NCBI RefSeq assembly: GCF_002979915.1
Contig: NZ_PCQA01000009.1
Span: forward strand, 27,454-91,453
Origin: Arthrobacter sp. MYb213
GTDB lineage: Bacteria > Actinomycetota > Actinomycetes > Actinomycetales > Micrococcaceae
Reading direction: 5' to 3'
Length of the DNA: 64,000 nt
The translations under genes and the position numbers were made by a program. How positions within the stretch are numbered: position 1 is the stretch's first letter; each line of letters opens with the position of its first letter. Below the pieces are notes generated by a model that ran no database searches, was not told where the DNA came from, and saw only the letters and a list, made by a program, of their open reading frames with translations. Below are positions 35,989 through 45,069 of the stretch, in pieces.

Positions 35989-38429
35989 CGGATTTCGCGC
36001 AGCATCGTGACCACCTGATCTGCAGTCGCAATGTCAGTGGCGAGCTGTTCGACATCTGGAACTAGGCGGGGATCGTGGACGGCTTTCGACCATCTTCTGG
36101 AAGGAACAGACACCACCTGCCACGCTGAAGTGAAGGCAGCAAGCTGAAGTGGGCTATCAGCCATGAAACTTCGAAGTACTCGTTTTCGGTCGTCGGTCAG
36201 CATCGCTTCATTGAGAGAGACGCGATCAATTTTTGCCACCGCTGCTGGCCTACGCGCATAATGCCGAAGAGCAAGCTGCTCGAATGCCTCATCGAGTGCC
36301 ATTCTTAGGAGCGCAACAATTTCCGCCCGGCCATTCCGAGCAGCAACCTTTTTCAGATCGCCGGCGAGTTCACTCGCAAACTCAATCAATTCTGCAGGTG
36401 CGTCTTTAGTTGCCCTCAAAGTCATTCGTCCGTCTTCGTCCCTTTGGGTGGACAACACTGAGAAGTCTAACGGGGCATGGACTCGTAAGTAGGAGACGAA
36501 CCGTGCATCATGCGTGGTTAGAATGAGTGCTTGCTTGCGGCCTATTTGGGCAAGCGTCGATGACAGTTTATCGACCCGAAAGTCATCGAACGCGTGGACT
36601 GGATCGTCCAGTATTGAGAAACCAAAGATCCCTGATTCTGCGGTCGCAATCACTGGACCGAGGATAAGGGCATTCCGTTGCCCTGCGCTGAGGTGCGCGA
36701 GTTCGACAACCTCACCCTTCGAATTGACAAGGTCAAGTCTGCTTTCGGCTTTGGTTATATCTATAGCTGACACCGAAATTCCCACATCACCGAGGAGGGT
36801 CGAGACGGCCGGACCGACGAGGGCGTGAAGACTTGAGCTTCGAGTGCTGCGAATTTTCGCTAGATGGCCGTTCCACTTTGTACGAGCTTTTTTCAGCGTC
36901 CCGGCCCTTGACGCGTTTTCAATGTGCAAGTGGAAAGCTGTGACAAAGGGAGCAACGGCGTCCCAGCGGTCGCACTTCCACTGGTGTTGAAGGCCTGACG
37001 CATTTAGCGCAACGTCCAAAAGAGCCGTAGCCTGGGGGCGCTCAAGCCATTTCGACAAATTCCCAATCGCTGATAGAAGGTCAACATCAAGATCGTCCCC
37101 TTTCAAGAAACATTCGACCTCTCGAATCAAATTCCTGGCTTCGGAGGCAACGGCTACATCGAACTCAAATGGCAGCACGTGGAGGCATGTTTTTAGGGGG
37201 ACAATGAGTTTCGTTGGAACCTCTCGGACAAGCAACTTGAGTCGAGACGCTGCCCGCTGAGCGCCTTGTAACCTCTCTGCCTCAGCTTTTAGATGGCCTC
37301 GCCAGTCTTCATGTAAGGACCCGCATGTCGGACATACGCCACCGTTGTCCCCCTGATTCGATCTAAGGACATGGTCGTGCATACTCAACAATGCGTTCGT
37401 TACTTGTGCTGTCAGTAGCGCTGTCGTAGCGGCTTCAGACCAAGCTTTCCAGGCCTTGATGAAGTCCCGACCCCGATTTGGAAGAGATGCCAAAACGTCT
37501 CGATCGAGGACATGAGGGCGAGCCTGCCTCTCAACAATGTCGTTAGATTCCAACCACTCATCGAGTTCCTCGGTTGATGCCCAATCGGTCCATTCTAAGT
37601 CAGATATGTTTTCGACGCCTTGTCTCACCGCATCGGCATCGGCCTCTAACACAGCCCTCATGCTGATTTCTCTCGCGTTAGTCAGGAGTTTTTCCGCGGT
37701 CAGGGCGAATTCTACTTCGGCTTTGACGCGGGCTTCGAAAACTCGACTCGCATTGTCCATAGCGAGACACGACGTCAACCAAACCTGTAAGTCCTTCTTC
37801 TTCTGCAGCTCGTCGGCCAGTTCTGCGTAAGCCAGGACCGGCGGCGATGCCCTGATAGCATCCGCCCAAACTTCCCATGCCGGGGACTCCGCTTCAAGCT
37901 CTATACGCTCTGACTGGCTCTCGAGGAGACCCTTTCGATGAACTCCCGTTGAGTCAATAATGGCGCAAATCGTTAGTCGATCTGTCGTAGCTTCGTCTGA
38001 TAGAACGACCGTCACTGTTGCTTTGTCGACACCCTGGCTCCGCTGGTCAGAGCTCCCCCAAAGCTCATGCACTCCACCCGTTGCTCCCAAATGTGTGGCG
38101 CCTGTTCTTCCCTCCAAAGCGACACGCACCGCTTCTGACAGACTTGACTTTCCAGACCCATTTTCACCGAATAGGACAGTTATCCCGTGAGGATTGTCGA
38201 CGGCGAAATTGATCTCGTGCTTGGCACCTCGAAAGCCTTCGACGGTGAGCTTTCGGAGAAGCCATTTGCGGTTCGCCGTCAAAAGATCGATACGGTCGCT
38301 ATTTGTAACCTCATCCACCAAGACGAGCAGCGCCTTCCAAGCATCCGCATCTTTTGCTGGACTTCTGAAGGCCTCTTCACGGAGAGATTCGGCCAGTTCA
38401 TCCAGGGTGAGCTCATGCAGTTCCGTCAT
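35982..38429 (-). CDS. SbcC/Rad50-like ABC ATPase, candidate defence sensor
   Basis: The start at 38429 has GGGGG five bases upstream and gives 815 residues; in-frame ATGs at 38441 and 38540 are alternatives. Walker A GENGSGKSS (88-96) follows KLTVEGFRGAKHEI, as in RecF/SbcC. A zinc-hook-like CPTC (366-369) sits in the middle of the helical insertion. The signature LSAGQ (580-584), Walker B FSILDDPVHAFDD (607-608) and switch His640 in LTTHD complete one ABC ATPase head. The C-terminus adds about 150 helical residues. Such ATPases sense phage DNA or ends in OLD-, Lamassu- and ABC-3C-like systems. It overlaps the small R-x6-H gene. Confidence 0.78.
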   Translation of the reverse strand: MTELHELTLDELAESLREEAFRSPAKDADAWKALLVLVDEVTNSDRIDLLTANRKWLLRKLTVEGFRGAKHEINFAVDNPHGITVLFGENGSGKSSLSEAVRVALEGRTGATHLGATGGVHELWGSSDQRSQGVDKATVTVVLSDEATTDRLTICAIIDSTGVHRKGLLESQSERIELEAESPAWEVWADAIRASPPVLAYAELADELQKKKDLQVWLTSCLAMDNASRVFEARVKAEVEFALTAEKLLTNAREISMRAVLEADADAVRQGVENISDLEWTDWASTEELDEWLESNDIVERQARPHVLDRDVLASLPNRGRDFIKAWKAWSEAATTALLTAQVTNALLSMHDHVLRSNQGDNGGVCPTCGSLHEDWRGHLKAEAERLQGAQRAASRLKLLVREVPTKLIVPLKTCLHVLPFEFDVAVASEARNLIREVECFLKGDDLDVDLLSAIGNLSKWLERPQATALLDVALNASGLQHQWKCDRWDAVAPFVTAFHLHIENASRAGTLKKARTKWNGHLAKIRSTRSSSLHALVGPAVSTLLGDVGISVSAIDITKAESRLDLVNSKGEVVELAHLSAGQRNALILGPVIATAESGIFGFSILDDPVHAFDDFRVDKLSSTLAQIGRKQALILTTHDARFVSYLRVHAPLDFSVLSTQRDEDGRMTLRATKDAPAELIEFASELAGDLKKVAARNGRAEIVALLRMALDEAFEQLALRHYARRPAAVAKIDRVSLNEAMLTDDRKRVLRSFMADSPLQLAAFTSAWQVVSVPSRRWSKAVHDPRLVPDVEQLATDIATADQVVTMLREIRW

Positions 38430-38601
38430 TCTTACCCCCATTGACGTCCACTCAGCTCTGAATGGCGTTGACCAATCGTCTCTGACTCTCATCGCTCGTG
38501 CAAGCTCACTTGGCGACGTCCTAGTTCCTATAGGTTGCAAGACGTCTCACCACCTACCACTCCCCTGCTGAAAAATCCGCGGAAACTCAACGGTCCAAAA
38601 T

Positions 38602-38664
38602 TCTCGCAACCATGTGTCGCAACCAATGCCGTAAAATCATGTCAACACCATTAGTTGCGAGACA
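38602..38664. repeat. Res-like repeats upstream of the second resolvase
   Basis: TCTCGCAAC (38602-38610) and TGTCGCAAC (38615-38623) are direct copies; GTTGCGAGACA (38654-38664) is the inverted form. They precede the resolvase ATG by 16 bases and look like its recombination subsites. The core GTTGCGAGAC resembles GTTGTGAGAC in the res-like site near 63701. Confidence 0.6.
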
Positions 38665-38679
38665 CTTCCTGAAGGACCA

Positions 38680-39258
38680 ATGCCCAAACTGATCGGCTAC
38701 GCCCGCGTATCAACCAAAGCCCAAGACGCCGACCGCCAAATCCAGGACCTCCTCGCAGCCGGTGTCCGGCGCGATGACCTCTACACAGACCACGGCCAGT
38801 CCGGAGCACTCGCCAAACGCCCAGGACTGGATAAAGCACTCCACGCACTGCATCCGGATGACACTCTCGTCATCACCACCCTGGACCGGCTCGGGCGCTC
38901 CACCCAGAAAATGCTCGACCTCTCCCAGGAACTACGCGAACGCAATATCGGGCTGCGGGTGCTGAACCTCGGCGGCGGCGATGTCGACACTAAAACACCC
39001 ATGGGTGCCATGGTCTTCACCGTCATGGCCGCCTTGGCCCAAATGGAATTAGAGATCAAACGCGAACGGATCACCGACTCCGTCACCAAACGCCGCACCA
39101 CCGGCGGCGACCTCGGAGGCCGTCGCCCGACCTTCACCGAGTCGCAGATCCGTACTGCCGCCAAACTGGTCCAGTCCGGCGAACCAGCAACCCAAGTCGC
39201 CAAAGACATGGGCATGTCCCGTGCGACGCTCTACCGACGGATCAAAGAACTTCCCTAA
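38680..39258 (+). CDS. Serine recombinase (resolvase family)
   Basis: A 192-residue resolvase. It has MPKLIGYARVSTKAQD with nucleophile Ser11, TTLDRLGRSTQKML, an E-helix block AALAQMELEIKRERITDSVTKRR, and a C-terminal helix-turn-helix (PATQVAKDMGMSRATLYRRIKEL). All core residues are present, so it should be active at the res-like repeats just upstream. It is only distantly similar to the resolvase at 32801, with which it brackets the ABC ATPase and PD-(D/E)xK gene pairs. Confidence 0.9.
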   Translation: MPKLIGYARVSTKAQDADRQIQDLLAAGVRRDDLYTDHGQSGALAKRPGLDKALHALHPDDTLVITTLDRLGRSTQKMLDLSQELRERNIGLRVLNLGGGDVDTKTPMGAMVFTVMAALAQMELEIKRERITDSVTKRRTTGGDLGGRRPTFTESQIRTAAKLVQSGEPATQVAKDMGMSRATLYRRIKELP

Positions 39259-39297
39259 CCAAACATTGCTCAGTAAGGGTTACAGCACTTCCTACCC

Positions 39298-40080
39298 TTG
39301 CTGACCGTTCTAAAGCTTGGGCAACTCGTCGGAGCAATGGACTACGCTGAGCAACATACGACGCAACTTTTCCACGACTGGAGCTGGATCTTGGCCAGAA
39401 CAAGAAACACAACCGCCGAAGTTGTAGACCTCCTACGCAATGGCAAGGGTATACCCACTGTCTCAGAGGTCGAGAACCACGCTATCCTGTTCTACCCTCG
39501 GCACTGGTTGAACCGGTGGGACGAAAACATGCCGGGCATTCCTTCCATCCTCCAAAGCGGAGAAAAGGATAGCAAAGGGCGACTTGCCCTCAACCGAGGC
39601 GACCTATTCACTCTGGGTACCAAGGTGGAAACTGCACAAGATGCGGTCAACTTCTACGTCGCGGTCTGTTCATGGGGCGCCGGTGCCAAAGCCCGGGATA
39701 TCTACCGTCGAATTCCAACATTGAGCGAACCGGACGTTGGAGAAAAACTCCTCGGCGGAATCATGCTCGCCAAAGACTCGAACGTCGAATCGGAAGATGC
39801 CTACCGATCCTTCTGGACACGTGAGCAGTACAGGCTCAAGGGTCTCGGCCCGGCCTTCTTCACCAAGCTTTTGTACTTCGCAGCTGGCCCCGCGGATAGC
39901 AAGAAAATGCGCCATCTCATTCTGGACAAGAAGGTTGCAGCCTCGATCGGCTGGCCTGACAAAGCCTGGTGGACTCCATCGGAGTATGGAGACTACCTAG
40001 AACTTATCAACAACGTCATGGAATACCTGCCCGAAGCAGAACGCTCCGACTGCCTCGAAATGCGTCTGTTCAATCCATAG
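39298..40080 (+). CDS. OGG-fold (8-oxoguanine glycosylase-like) protein
   Basis: A TTG start gives 260 residues; ATG 39337 is an alternative. The central motif YRLKGLGPAFFTKLLYFAAG resembles the helix-hairpin-helix of the 8-oxoguanine DNA glycosylase OGG-fold family, a group often seen near defence genes. The family's DNA-repair activity is not established here: the catalytic Lys/Asp pair cannot be placed with confidence. The gene follows the resolvase by 39 bases and ends before a strong terminator. Confidence 0.62.
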   Translation: MLTVLKLGQLVGAMDYAEQHTTQLFHDWSWILARTRNTTAEVVDLLRNGKGIPTVSEVENHAILFYPRHWLNRWDENMPGIPSILQSGEKDSKGRLALNRGDLFTLGTKVETAQDAVNFYVAVCSWGAGAKARDIYRRIPTLSEPDVGEKLLGGIMLAKDSNVESEDAYRSFWTREQYRLKGLGPAFFTKLLYFAAGPADSKKMRHLILDKKVAASIGWPDKAWWTPSEYGDYLELINNVMEYLPEAERSDCLEMRLFNP

Positions 40081-40172
40081 TGCACCCCAAGGGATCTTCC
40101 CGAAAACGCTACGATCCCAGTTCTGGGCCACGATCTTTCGGTTCTGAGTTTCGGGAAACCGGGAAAGTTGAG

Positions 40173-40208
40173 AAACCGCCGTTCGAGCGATTGCTCGAAC
40201 GACGGTTT
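40173..40208 (+). terminator. Strong terminator after the OGG-fold gene
   Basis: AACCGCCGTTCGAGC and GCTCGAACGACGGTT pair at 14 of 15 positions around a GATT loop, followed by TTTTC. This is a clear intrinsic terminator on the plus strand. Confidence 0.8.
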
Positions 40209-40306
40209 TCTTCATCCCAAAAAACGATCGTTTTTGATCAGGCTTTGCCTTTGCGACTCAGCCGAGTTGAGTTTGGCTCCATCTACCCGAAAGATCGCGC
40301 CATTTG

Positions 40307-40921
40307 TTAAATGTCCGTTAAAGCACCAATTAATACCGTCAGGGCTCCCAAAAACTTAATGGCCTCACCAAACAATGCAAGACCGTCCTCTAATCTAGGA
40401 TTCGCTTTCACGTCAGAAGCTTTTTTAGCCGACTCGCAAAACTGACCAATGACAGCAATTGCCAGCCCTGCAATGACCGTACCTTTCCCACTTGGAACTA
40501 CGGCGATCGTCGCTCCTATGATCACACAAGCGCCCACCAGAGAAATAATAACCCTCCGAATTTTCTTCCAATCAAATGCCTGTGGAGGTAGTTTCGTCAA
40601 AACCGCAGCTGCCGTGCCTCTTATCTCTGTCAGTTTCCGCGCTTCATCCTCAGTTGGCTGACCAACTGAATACGCGGTTGACGCATTTTTTAGTGCTTCT
40701 GCGACCTTCTTTGCCGCTTCTTCCTGCTTGTCCTTCGCTTTCTCTACTGCTTTGTCCTGGACTGATTTCAGATCTCGCGTATCCAGAAAACCCGCCTGAT
40801 CCAGACCCTGCCTTAGCTGCGTTTCTTGTTCGAATTTCTTCGTTGTTTGTTCGAGTTCTTTCGTGGCTTTTTCGAGTGCACCCAATGCTTCGGTGGGGGT
40901 CGGTGATTGCTCTTGGTTCAT
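40307..40921 (-). CDS. Coiled-coil protein with two membrane segments
   Basis: From ATG 40921 the protein has 204 residues. Residues about 10-80 form a charged coiled coil (EKATKELEQTTKKFEQETQ, KAVEKAKDKQEEAAKKVAEALK). Two hydrophobic segments follow (about 118-138 and 142-160), and a third lies near the end (about 182-202). The family is unknown. Coiled-coil plus membrane pairs resemble membrane-acting effectors of abortive-infection systems, which would fit the neighbouring islet, but this is speculation. The longer frame from 40972 lacks a better ribosome-binding site. Confidence 0.55.
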   Translation of the reverse strand: MNQEQSPTPTEALGALEKATKELEQTTKKFEQETQLRQGLDQAGFLDTRDLKSVQDKAVEKAKDKQEEAAKKVAEALKNASTAYSVGQPTEDEARKLTEIRGTAAAVLTKLPPQAFDWKKIRRVIISLVGACVIIGATIAVVPSGKGTVIAGLAIAVIGQFCESAKKASDVKANPRLEDGLALFGEAIKFLGALTVLIGALTDI

Positions 40922-41016
40922 GTTCTCAACTTTCGTTTGGTGTGTCGGGGAAATGATGCGCTTCTTACACACAACTTACTGCGTATCCAGCGATCAACAG
41001 CAGTATTGTTTGATTC

Positions 41017-41103
41017 ATGGTTGAACTCGCTGACTTGGTAGAACAATATGGTGCACTGGCAAAAGACCTCCTCAACGGCCCAGGAGAGGAGCTTGTCAGA
41101 TAG
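41017..41103 (+). pseudogene. Short gene remnant cut by the IS256-family element
   Basis: ATG 41017 opens 28 codons (MVELADLVEQYGALAKDLL then NGPGEELVR) that run into the left inverted repeat of the IS element and stop there at 41101. The amphipathic start looks like a real coding 5' end truncated by insertion. No matching 3' part is obvious past 42606. Confidence 0.35.
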
Positions 41104-42606
41104 TTTGTGTAAGCCCCTAGTCACGTCCGCTATTCAGGGCTTCGTAACAATTACTCCAAATACGGCTCAATACGTTCAGGGTAAGCCATAGCCAACTGCT
41201 GCAACGCTTGCTTCCAACCACTCGTCCCGGCCCCTTCAACCAGGTGTGAACCGGCTCCGGCCCGCGGGGTCCGACCCTTCTTCTGCGCGTCTTTGGCTCG
41301 CTCCCGGGCCCGCTTGTCCTCGATATTGCAGATCGCCAACCAGAGCATCTTCACCGCGGCCGCATCCGACGGGAAATGGCCCCGGGACTTGGTGACCTTG
41401 CGCAACTGGTAGTTCATTGATTCGATCGCATTGGTCGTGTAAATGACCTTGAGCAGCTCCGGAGGGAACTCCAAGAACGGGGTGAAGCGCTCCCACGCGT
41501 TGCGCCATGTTGCCACCGCTGACGGATATTTCTGGCCCAGCTGGGACGCTTCGAAATCATCCAACGCCTTGCACGCGGATTCAATGCTCGGAGCCGTGTA
41601 GATGCTCTTCAACTGGGCGCTGACCGCACGGCGATCGGTATAGGACACGAACCGGTTCGCAGCCCGGATCAAGTGCACCACACAGGTCTGCACCGTGGCC
41701 CGCGACCAGGTCGCTTCGATCGCTTCGGGGAAACCGGTCAGGCCGTCACAGCAGGCAATCAGGACATCCTTCACGCCACGGTTAGCCAGCTGCGCGCAGA
41801 CTTGCGCCCAGAACTTCGCGCCTTCATTCTCGGTGACCCACAGGCCCAGCACGTGCTTGATGCCTTCCACGGTCACGCCGATGGTCATATGCGCGGCTTT
41901 GTTCCGCACCTGGTGACCGTCGCGGACCTTGACCACCAGCGCATCCAGGTAGAGGATCGGGTAGAACTCTTCCAGCGGGCGTTCCTGCCAAGCAGCGACC
42001 TCGTCGAGGACTTCGTCGGTGATCTTGGAGATCGTGTCGTGGGACAGCTGGGTGCCGACGGTGGTTTCTAGGTGATAGGCGATATCCCGGACGGTCATGC
42101 CGCCGGCGTAGAGGGAGATGATCATTTCATCCAACCCGCCGGTACGGCGCGATCCTTTGGGCACCAAGGTCGGGGTGAAGGTGCCGGCACGGTCCCGTGG
42201 GATCTGAAGGTCGATATCCCCGGCGATGGTGGACACGGTCTTCGGGTAGGAACCGTTGCGGGAGTTCGGTGCGAACCGGCCTTGTCCGTCGCCTTTGTCG
42301 TAGCCGAGGTGGCTGCTCAGCTCGGATTTCAGGCCGCGTTCCAGGCCGGCGCGGATGATCTGCTGCGATGTTTCCCGTTCTTGCCGTCGAGCTGGATTTC
42401 TCCGCGGTCGATGAAGCCCATGAGCTCGTCGAAGGCGCCGGTTTCTTTGACGGCGTCCATGGAGCCGAGAGCAGCGAATTTGTTGGCAACGTCAGCGGCA
42501 TTTTCCATGGGGGTATCGGCCTGTCCTGTTTGGGTGGTCATGTCGTGTTTTTCCTAGTCTCTGTCTATCAATTGGCTAGGGGTCTTACACAATCCATCTG
42601 ACAGGC
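41091..42606 (-). mobile_element. IS256-family insertion sequence
   Basis: Imperfect terminal inverted repeats delimit about 1.5 kb. Reading inward, the left end gives GCTTGTCAGATAGTTTGTGT and the right end GCCTGTCAGATGGATTGTGT, differing at three of the first 20 positions; both continue with similar sequence ending in CCCC. The element contains one transposase reading region on the minus strand. I cannot find an obvious target-site duplication, so the exact ends are uncertain by a few bases. Confidence 0.75.
41151..42541 (-). pseudogene. IS256-family transposase, frameshifted
   Basis: Two frames together encode a mutator-type transposase. The first (42541 down to about 42372) gives MTTQTGQADTPMENAADVANKF and onward to LDGKNG; the second runs to 41151 and carries the catalytic core. 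The DDE residues lie in LYLDALVVKVRDG, in LIACCDGLTGFPEA and after YTTNAIESMN. Joining them needs a one-base backward shift near 42370, where the transcript reads GGGAAAC. The shift makes the gene inactive unless it is a sequencing error or a programmed frameshift. Confidence 0.75.
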
Positions 42607-42652
42607 TGTTTGGCGCCGTCAGAGTCCTCATGAAAAATTTGGGTTAAGCGCT

Positions 42653-42898
42653 TTAATGGCTCACAAAAACTTGACGAAACACATACACGGCGAGCACCAC
42701 CACTCCGAGCAGCACCCCAGGGCGCGAGTTCTGTCCGTATTCATCAACCCCATCAGAGCCGAAGAAGAGCAGCGTTACTTGAGCTGCCGTGCACAGCAAA
42801 CAACCACCCATCGGCTCAACACATAGCCCGGGGTCAAATATCACGGAATGGACCTGCGAGTTGAAGAAACCAACAGGAGCAGCAACCAGGCCCGGCAA
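42653..42898 (-). CDS. Possible small membrane protein
   Basis: A TTG-started 81-residue frame whose last 25 residues are hydrophobic (RPGVLLGVVVLAVYVFRQVFV). It lies just past the IS right end. No family, ribosome-binding site or operon partner supports it; it may be a chance frame or the remnant of a gene interrupted by the insertion. Confidence 0.22.
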   Translation of the reverse strand: MPGLVAAPVGFFNSQVHSVIFDPGLCVEPMGGCLLCTAAQVTLLFFGSDGVDEYGQNSRPGVLLGVVVLAVYVFRQVFVSH

Positions 42899-43024
42899 GG
42901 TCCGCTCAACTACCCCAGCACCAACACAATCAGCAACCGCGGGTATCCGAAGCTGACTGGATAAGGCTGCGTTACCCGGACCACGCGGCCTGCAAGAATG
43001 ATTCCAAATGAAAACTAATGAAAA

Positions 43025-43036
43025 TATTGCGCAATA
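43025..43036. promoter_or_regulatory. LacI-type operator candidate
   Basis: TATTGCGCAATA is a perfect 12-base palindrome with a central CG, the usual form of LacI-family operators. It lies 61 bases before the start of the LacI-type gene and would permit autoregulation and control of the downstream sugar-acid genes. Confidence 0.45.
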
Positions 43037-43096
43037 GTGAAAATCATGTGATGCTAGTCATGTTCAAGGAAGAATTTACGAGTTCACGGGGTACAC

Positions 43097-44065
43097 ATGG
43101 TCACGCTTAAGTCGGTTGCCGCCGAAGCCGGAGTGTCGTTAGCTACCGCGTCTCGCGCGTTCAAGGATACGAACCTGCTTTCGGCAAGCACGCAACGCAA
43201 AGTGGTTACCGCTGCCCTGAAACTTGGCTATGACATTCCTGTGCAGCGAAAAGCACAACACACATTTGCTGTGGTGGTTCCGGATTCCTCTAATGCTGTT
43301 TACGCAACGATGATGAAGTCGATCCAAGAACGAGCATGGTCCGGGCGCCACCTGATCTACAGCGCAGACACGGGCGAAGATCCACTACGCGAAATCGAGA
43401 TTCTCTCCACCATGGGGAAAACAGTCGACGGGATCGTATTGTGTTCGCCACGAGCTGTAGCGAATACGATCAAAGAGGCTATCGGAACAACTCCGACCGT
43501 CGTAGTCAATGGTGAGGTTGCCCCGTTTCCTCAAATCCTGATGGAAACCGAGAATGGGTTATACCAAGCCGTCGAACATTTGCATTCATTGGGGCATCGG
43601 CACATTGCATACGTGGCCGGACCCAAAATGTCATGGGCGAATACCCAAAGACATAGGCAGATAGGTGCCATCACTGAGTCGCATTCCATGCAGTTAACGG
43701 TTATGCGCAACCAGGCAGCTTCCACTCATGGGGGTCTCGCTGCAGCGGCCTCAGTAGCAGCCTGTGGAGCAACTGCTGTCATTGCTTACAACGATCTTGT
43801 CGCGTTGGGACTGGAAGCCGGCTTGAGGACCTTGGGTCTGCACTGCCCGGAAGACATCAGCATTGTCGGCATCGATGATCTTGACGTTGCAGCAATCGCC
43901 GACCCGGGAATGACAACCGTCAGACTGGGAGTCAACGACTGCGGAACCACAAGCATCGACCAGCTCATCAAACTCGTGGAACAACACGAAGGTATCCAGC
44001 AGACCACAAAACTCGAATCCCAGCTGATTGTTCGGGGCTCAACTGCTCGAAAGATCTCTAACTAA
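43097..44065 (+). CDS. LacI-family transcriptional regulator of the sugar-acid operon
   Basis: A 322-residue regulator. The N-terminal helix-turn-helix (TLKSVAAEAGVSLATASRAF) and hinge are followed by a periplasmic-binding-protein-like sensor domain. That domain has GHRHIAYVAGP, TAVIAYNDLVALGLEAGLRTLG and EDISIVGIDDLD, all standard for the family. It sits first in an operon encoding an ABC importer and a 2-keto-3-deoxygluconate pathway. It probably represses these until a pathway intermediate binds. Confidence 0.9.
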   Translation: MVTLKSVAAEAGVSLATASRAFKDTNLLSASTQRKVVTAALKLGYDIPVQRKAQHTFAVVVPDSSNAVYATMMKSIQERAWSGRHLIYSADTGEDPLREIEILSTMGKTVDGIVLCSPRAVANTIKEAIGTTPTVVVNGEVAPFPQILMETENGLYQAVEHLHSLGHRHIAYVAGPKMSWANTQRHRQIGAITESHSMQLTVMRNQAASTHGGLAAAASVAACGATAVIAYNDLVALGLEAGLRTLGLHCPEDISIVGIDDLDVAAIADPGMTTVRLGVNDCGTTSIDQLIKLVEQHEGIQQTTKLESQLIVRGSTARKISN

Positions 44066-44168
44066 AGTTCGGGCTAGTTACCTAACGAAATATACGACTA
44101 TCCCGAAAACCAAATCTCGACTCTTGGGTTTATTTGTTGTACCCAAAAATGAAAGTGGTGTAACCATC

Positions 44169-45041
44169 ATGAAGAAAACATTTAAGGCAGCTACTCTCTC
44201 ATCATTAGCAGTCCTGGCATTGCTCACATCGTCTTGTGCAGGGAATTCAAGTTCTCCTGTTGAGAAGGTCGATTTCCCAGAGGGATCGACGATGGCCGAG
44301 ATCGCTCAAGCTGGGAAAATCAAGCTGGGAGCTTCGCCCAACCAGCCCGGCCTTGCAGAACTGAACCTCCAGCAGGAATGGGAAGGGTTCAACATGGACT
44401 TGGCCGAGTACCTAGCGGGAACCTTGGGAATCGAAGCAGACAATATCGAATGGGTACAAACCACCGCAGCCAATCGGATCCCGTTCATTGAGCAGGGAAA
44501 GATCGACATGTTCGTCACCGCATTGGCGATGACACCAGAGCGTGAAGAGACCATCAACATCTCCGGTCCGTACCTGAAGACCAGTCCGCAGCTGATCGTC
44601 CGCAAGGGCGACGCCGAGAAAATGCAGACGCTCGAACAGATTCCGAAGGGCACCAAAGTCTGTGTACTTCAAGGAAGCCAGGGGCAGCCACGAGTGGCCG
44701 AAGAAATCCCGCAGGCTGAGATTGTCGAATTCAACGTGTTGACCAATTGCGTCCGTGCGCTTGAGCAGGGAACCGCGGATGCTGTGGATTCAACTGCTCC
44801 GCTATTGGCAGGATTTGTTGAAGAGAAACCGGATGTTTTCGAGTTCACCCCAATCAAGTACGGCGAAGAAGAACGTTGGGGCATCGGTATGGCAAAGGAC
44901 CGCAGCGATCTGTGCGAGTACCTCAACGAAAAACTCAATGAAGCCTTCGATGACGGAAGTATCGTGAAGATGTGGGATGAGCACATGGGCAAGTCAGGTC
45001 TTGAAGCTCCGGCCAAGCCTGAGGAAATGACTGGCTGCTAG
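44169..45041 (+). CDS. ABC-transporter substrate-binding lipoprotein (family 3, polar amino acid type)
   Basis: From ATG 44169 the protein has 290 residues, with signal and lipobox LLTSSC placing the lipid on Cys23. The mature protein has the SBP family-3 pattern (GKIKLGASPNQPG, GFNMDLAEYLAGTLGI, GKIDMFVTALAMTPEREETINISGPYL). This family usually binds polar amino acids. Here it lies between a LacI regulator and sugar-acid enzymes, so it may bind a sugar acid or derivative instead. The arginine/aspartate ligand pair of amino-acid binders is not clearly visible. Confidence 0.85.
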   Translation: MKKTFKAATLSSLAVLALLTSSCAGNSSSPVEKVDFPEGSTMAEIAQAGKIKLGASPNQPGLAELNLQQEWEGFNMDLAEYLAGTLGIEADNIEWVQTTAANRIPFIEQGKIDMFVTALAMTPEREETINISGPYLKTSPQLIVRKGDAEKMQTLEQIPKGTKVCVLQGSQGQPRVAEEIPQAEIVEFNVLTNCVRALEQGTADAVDSTAPLLAGFVEEKPDVFEFTPIKYGEEERWGIGMAKDRSDLCEYLNEKLNEAFDDGSIVKMWDEHMGKSGLEAPAKPEEMTGC

Positions 45042-45069
45042 GCCATCCCTCAACTAAAGGAATAAGCCC

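Noticed and set aside
42360..42380. Programmed -1 frameshift in the transposase at GGGAAAC
   Set aside because: The zero frame reads GGG AAA, so the heptamer is not in the X-XXY-YYZ phase needed for classic slippage; a mutation or sequencing error is more likely.
42072..42557. A 161-codon plus-strand frame over the transposase start
   Set aside because: Antisense to the IS256-family transposase; no ribosome-binding site or homology.
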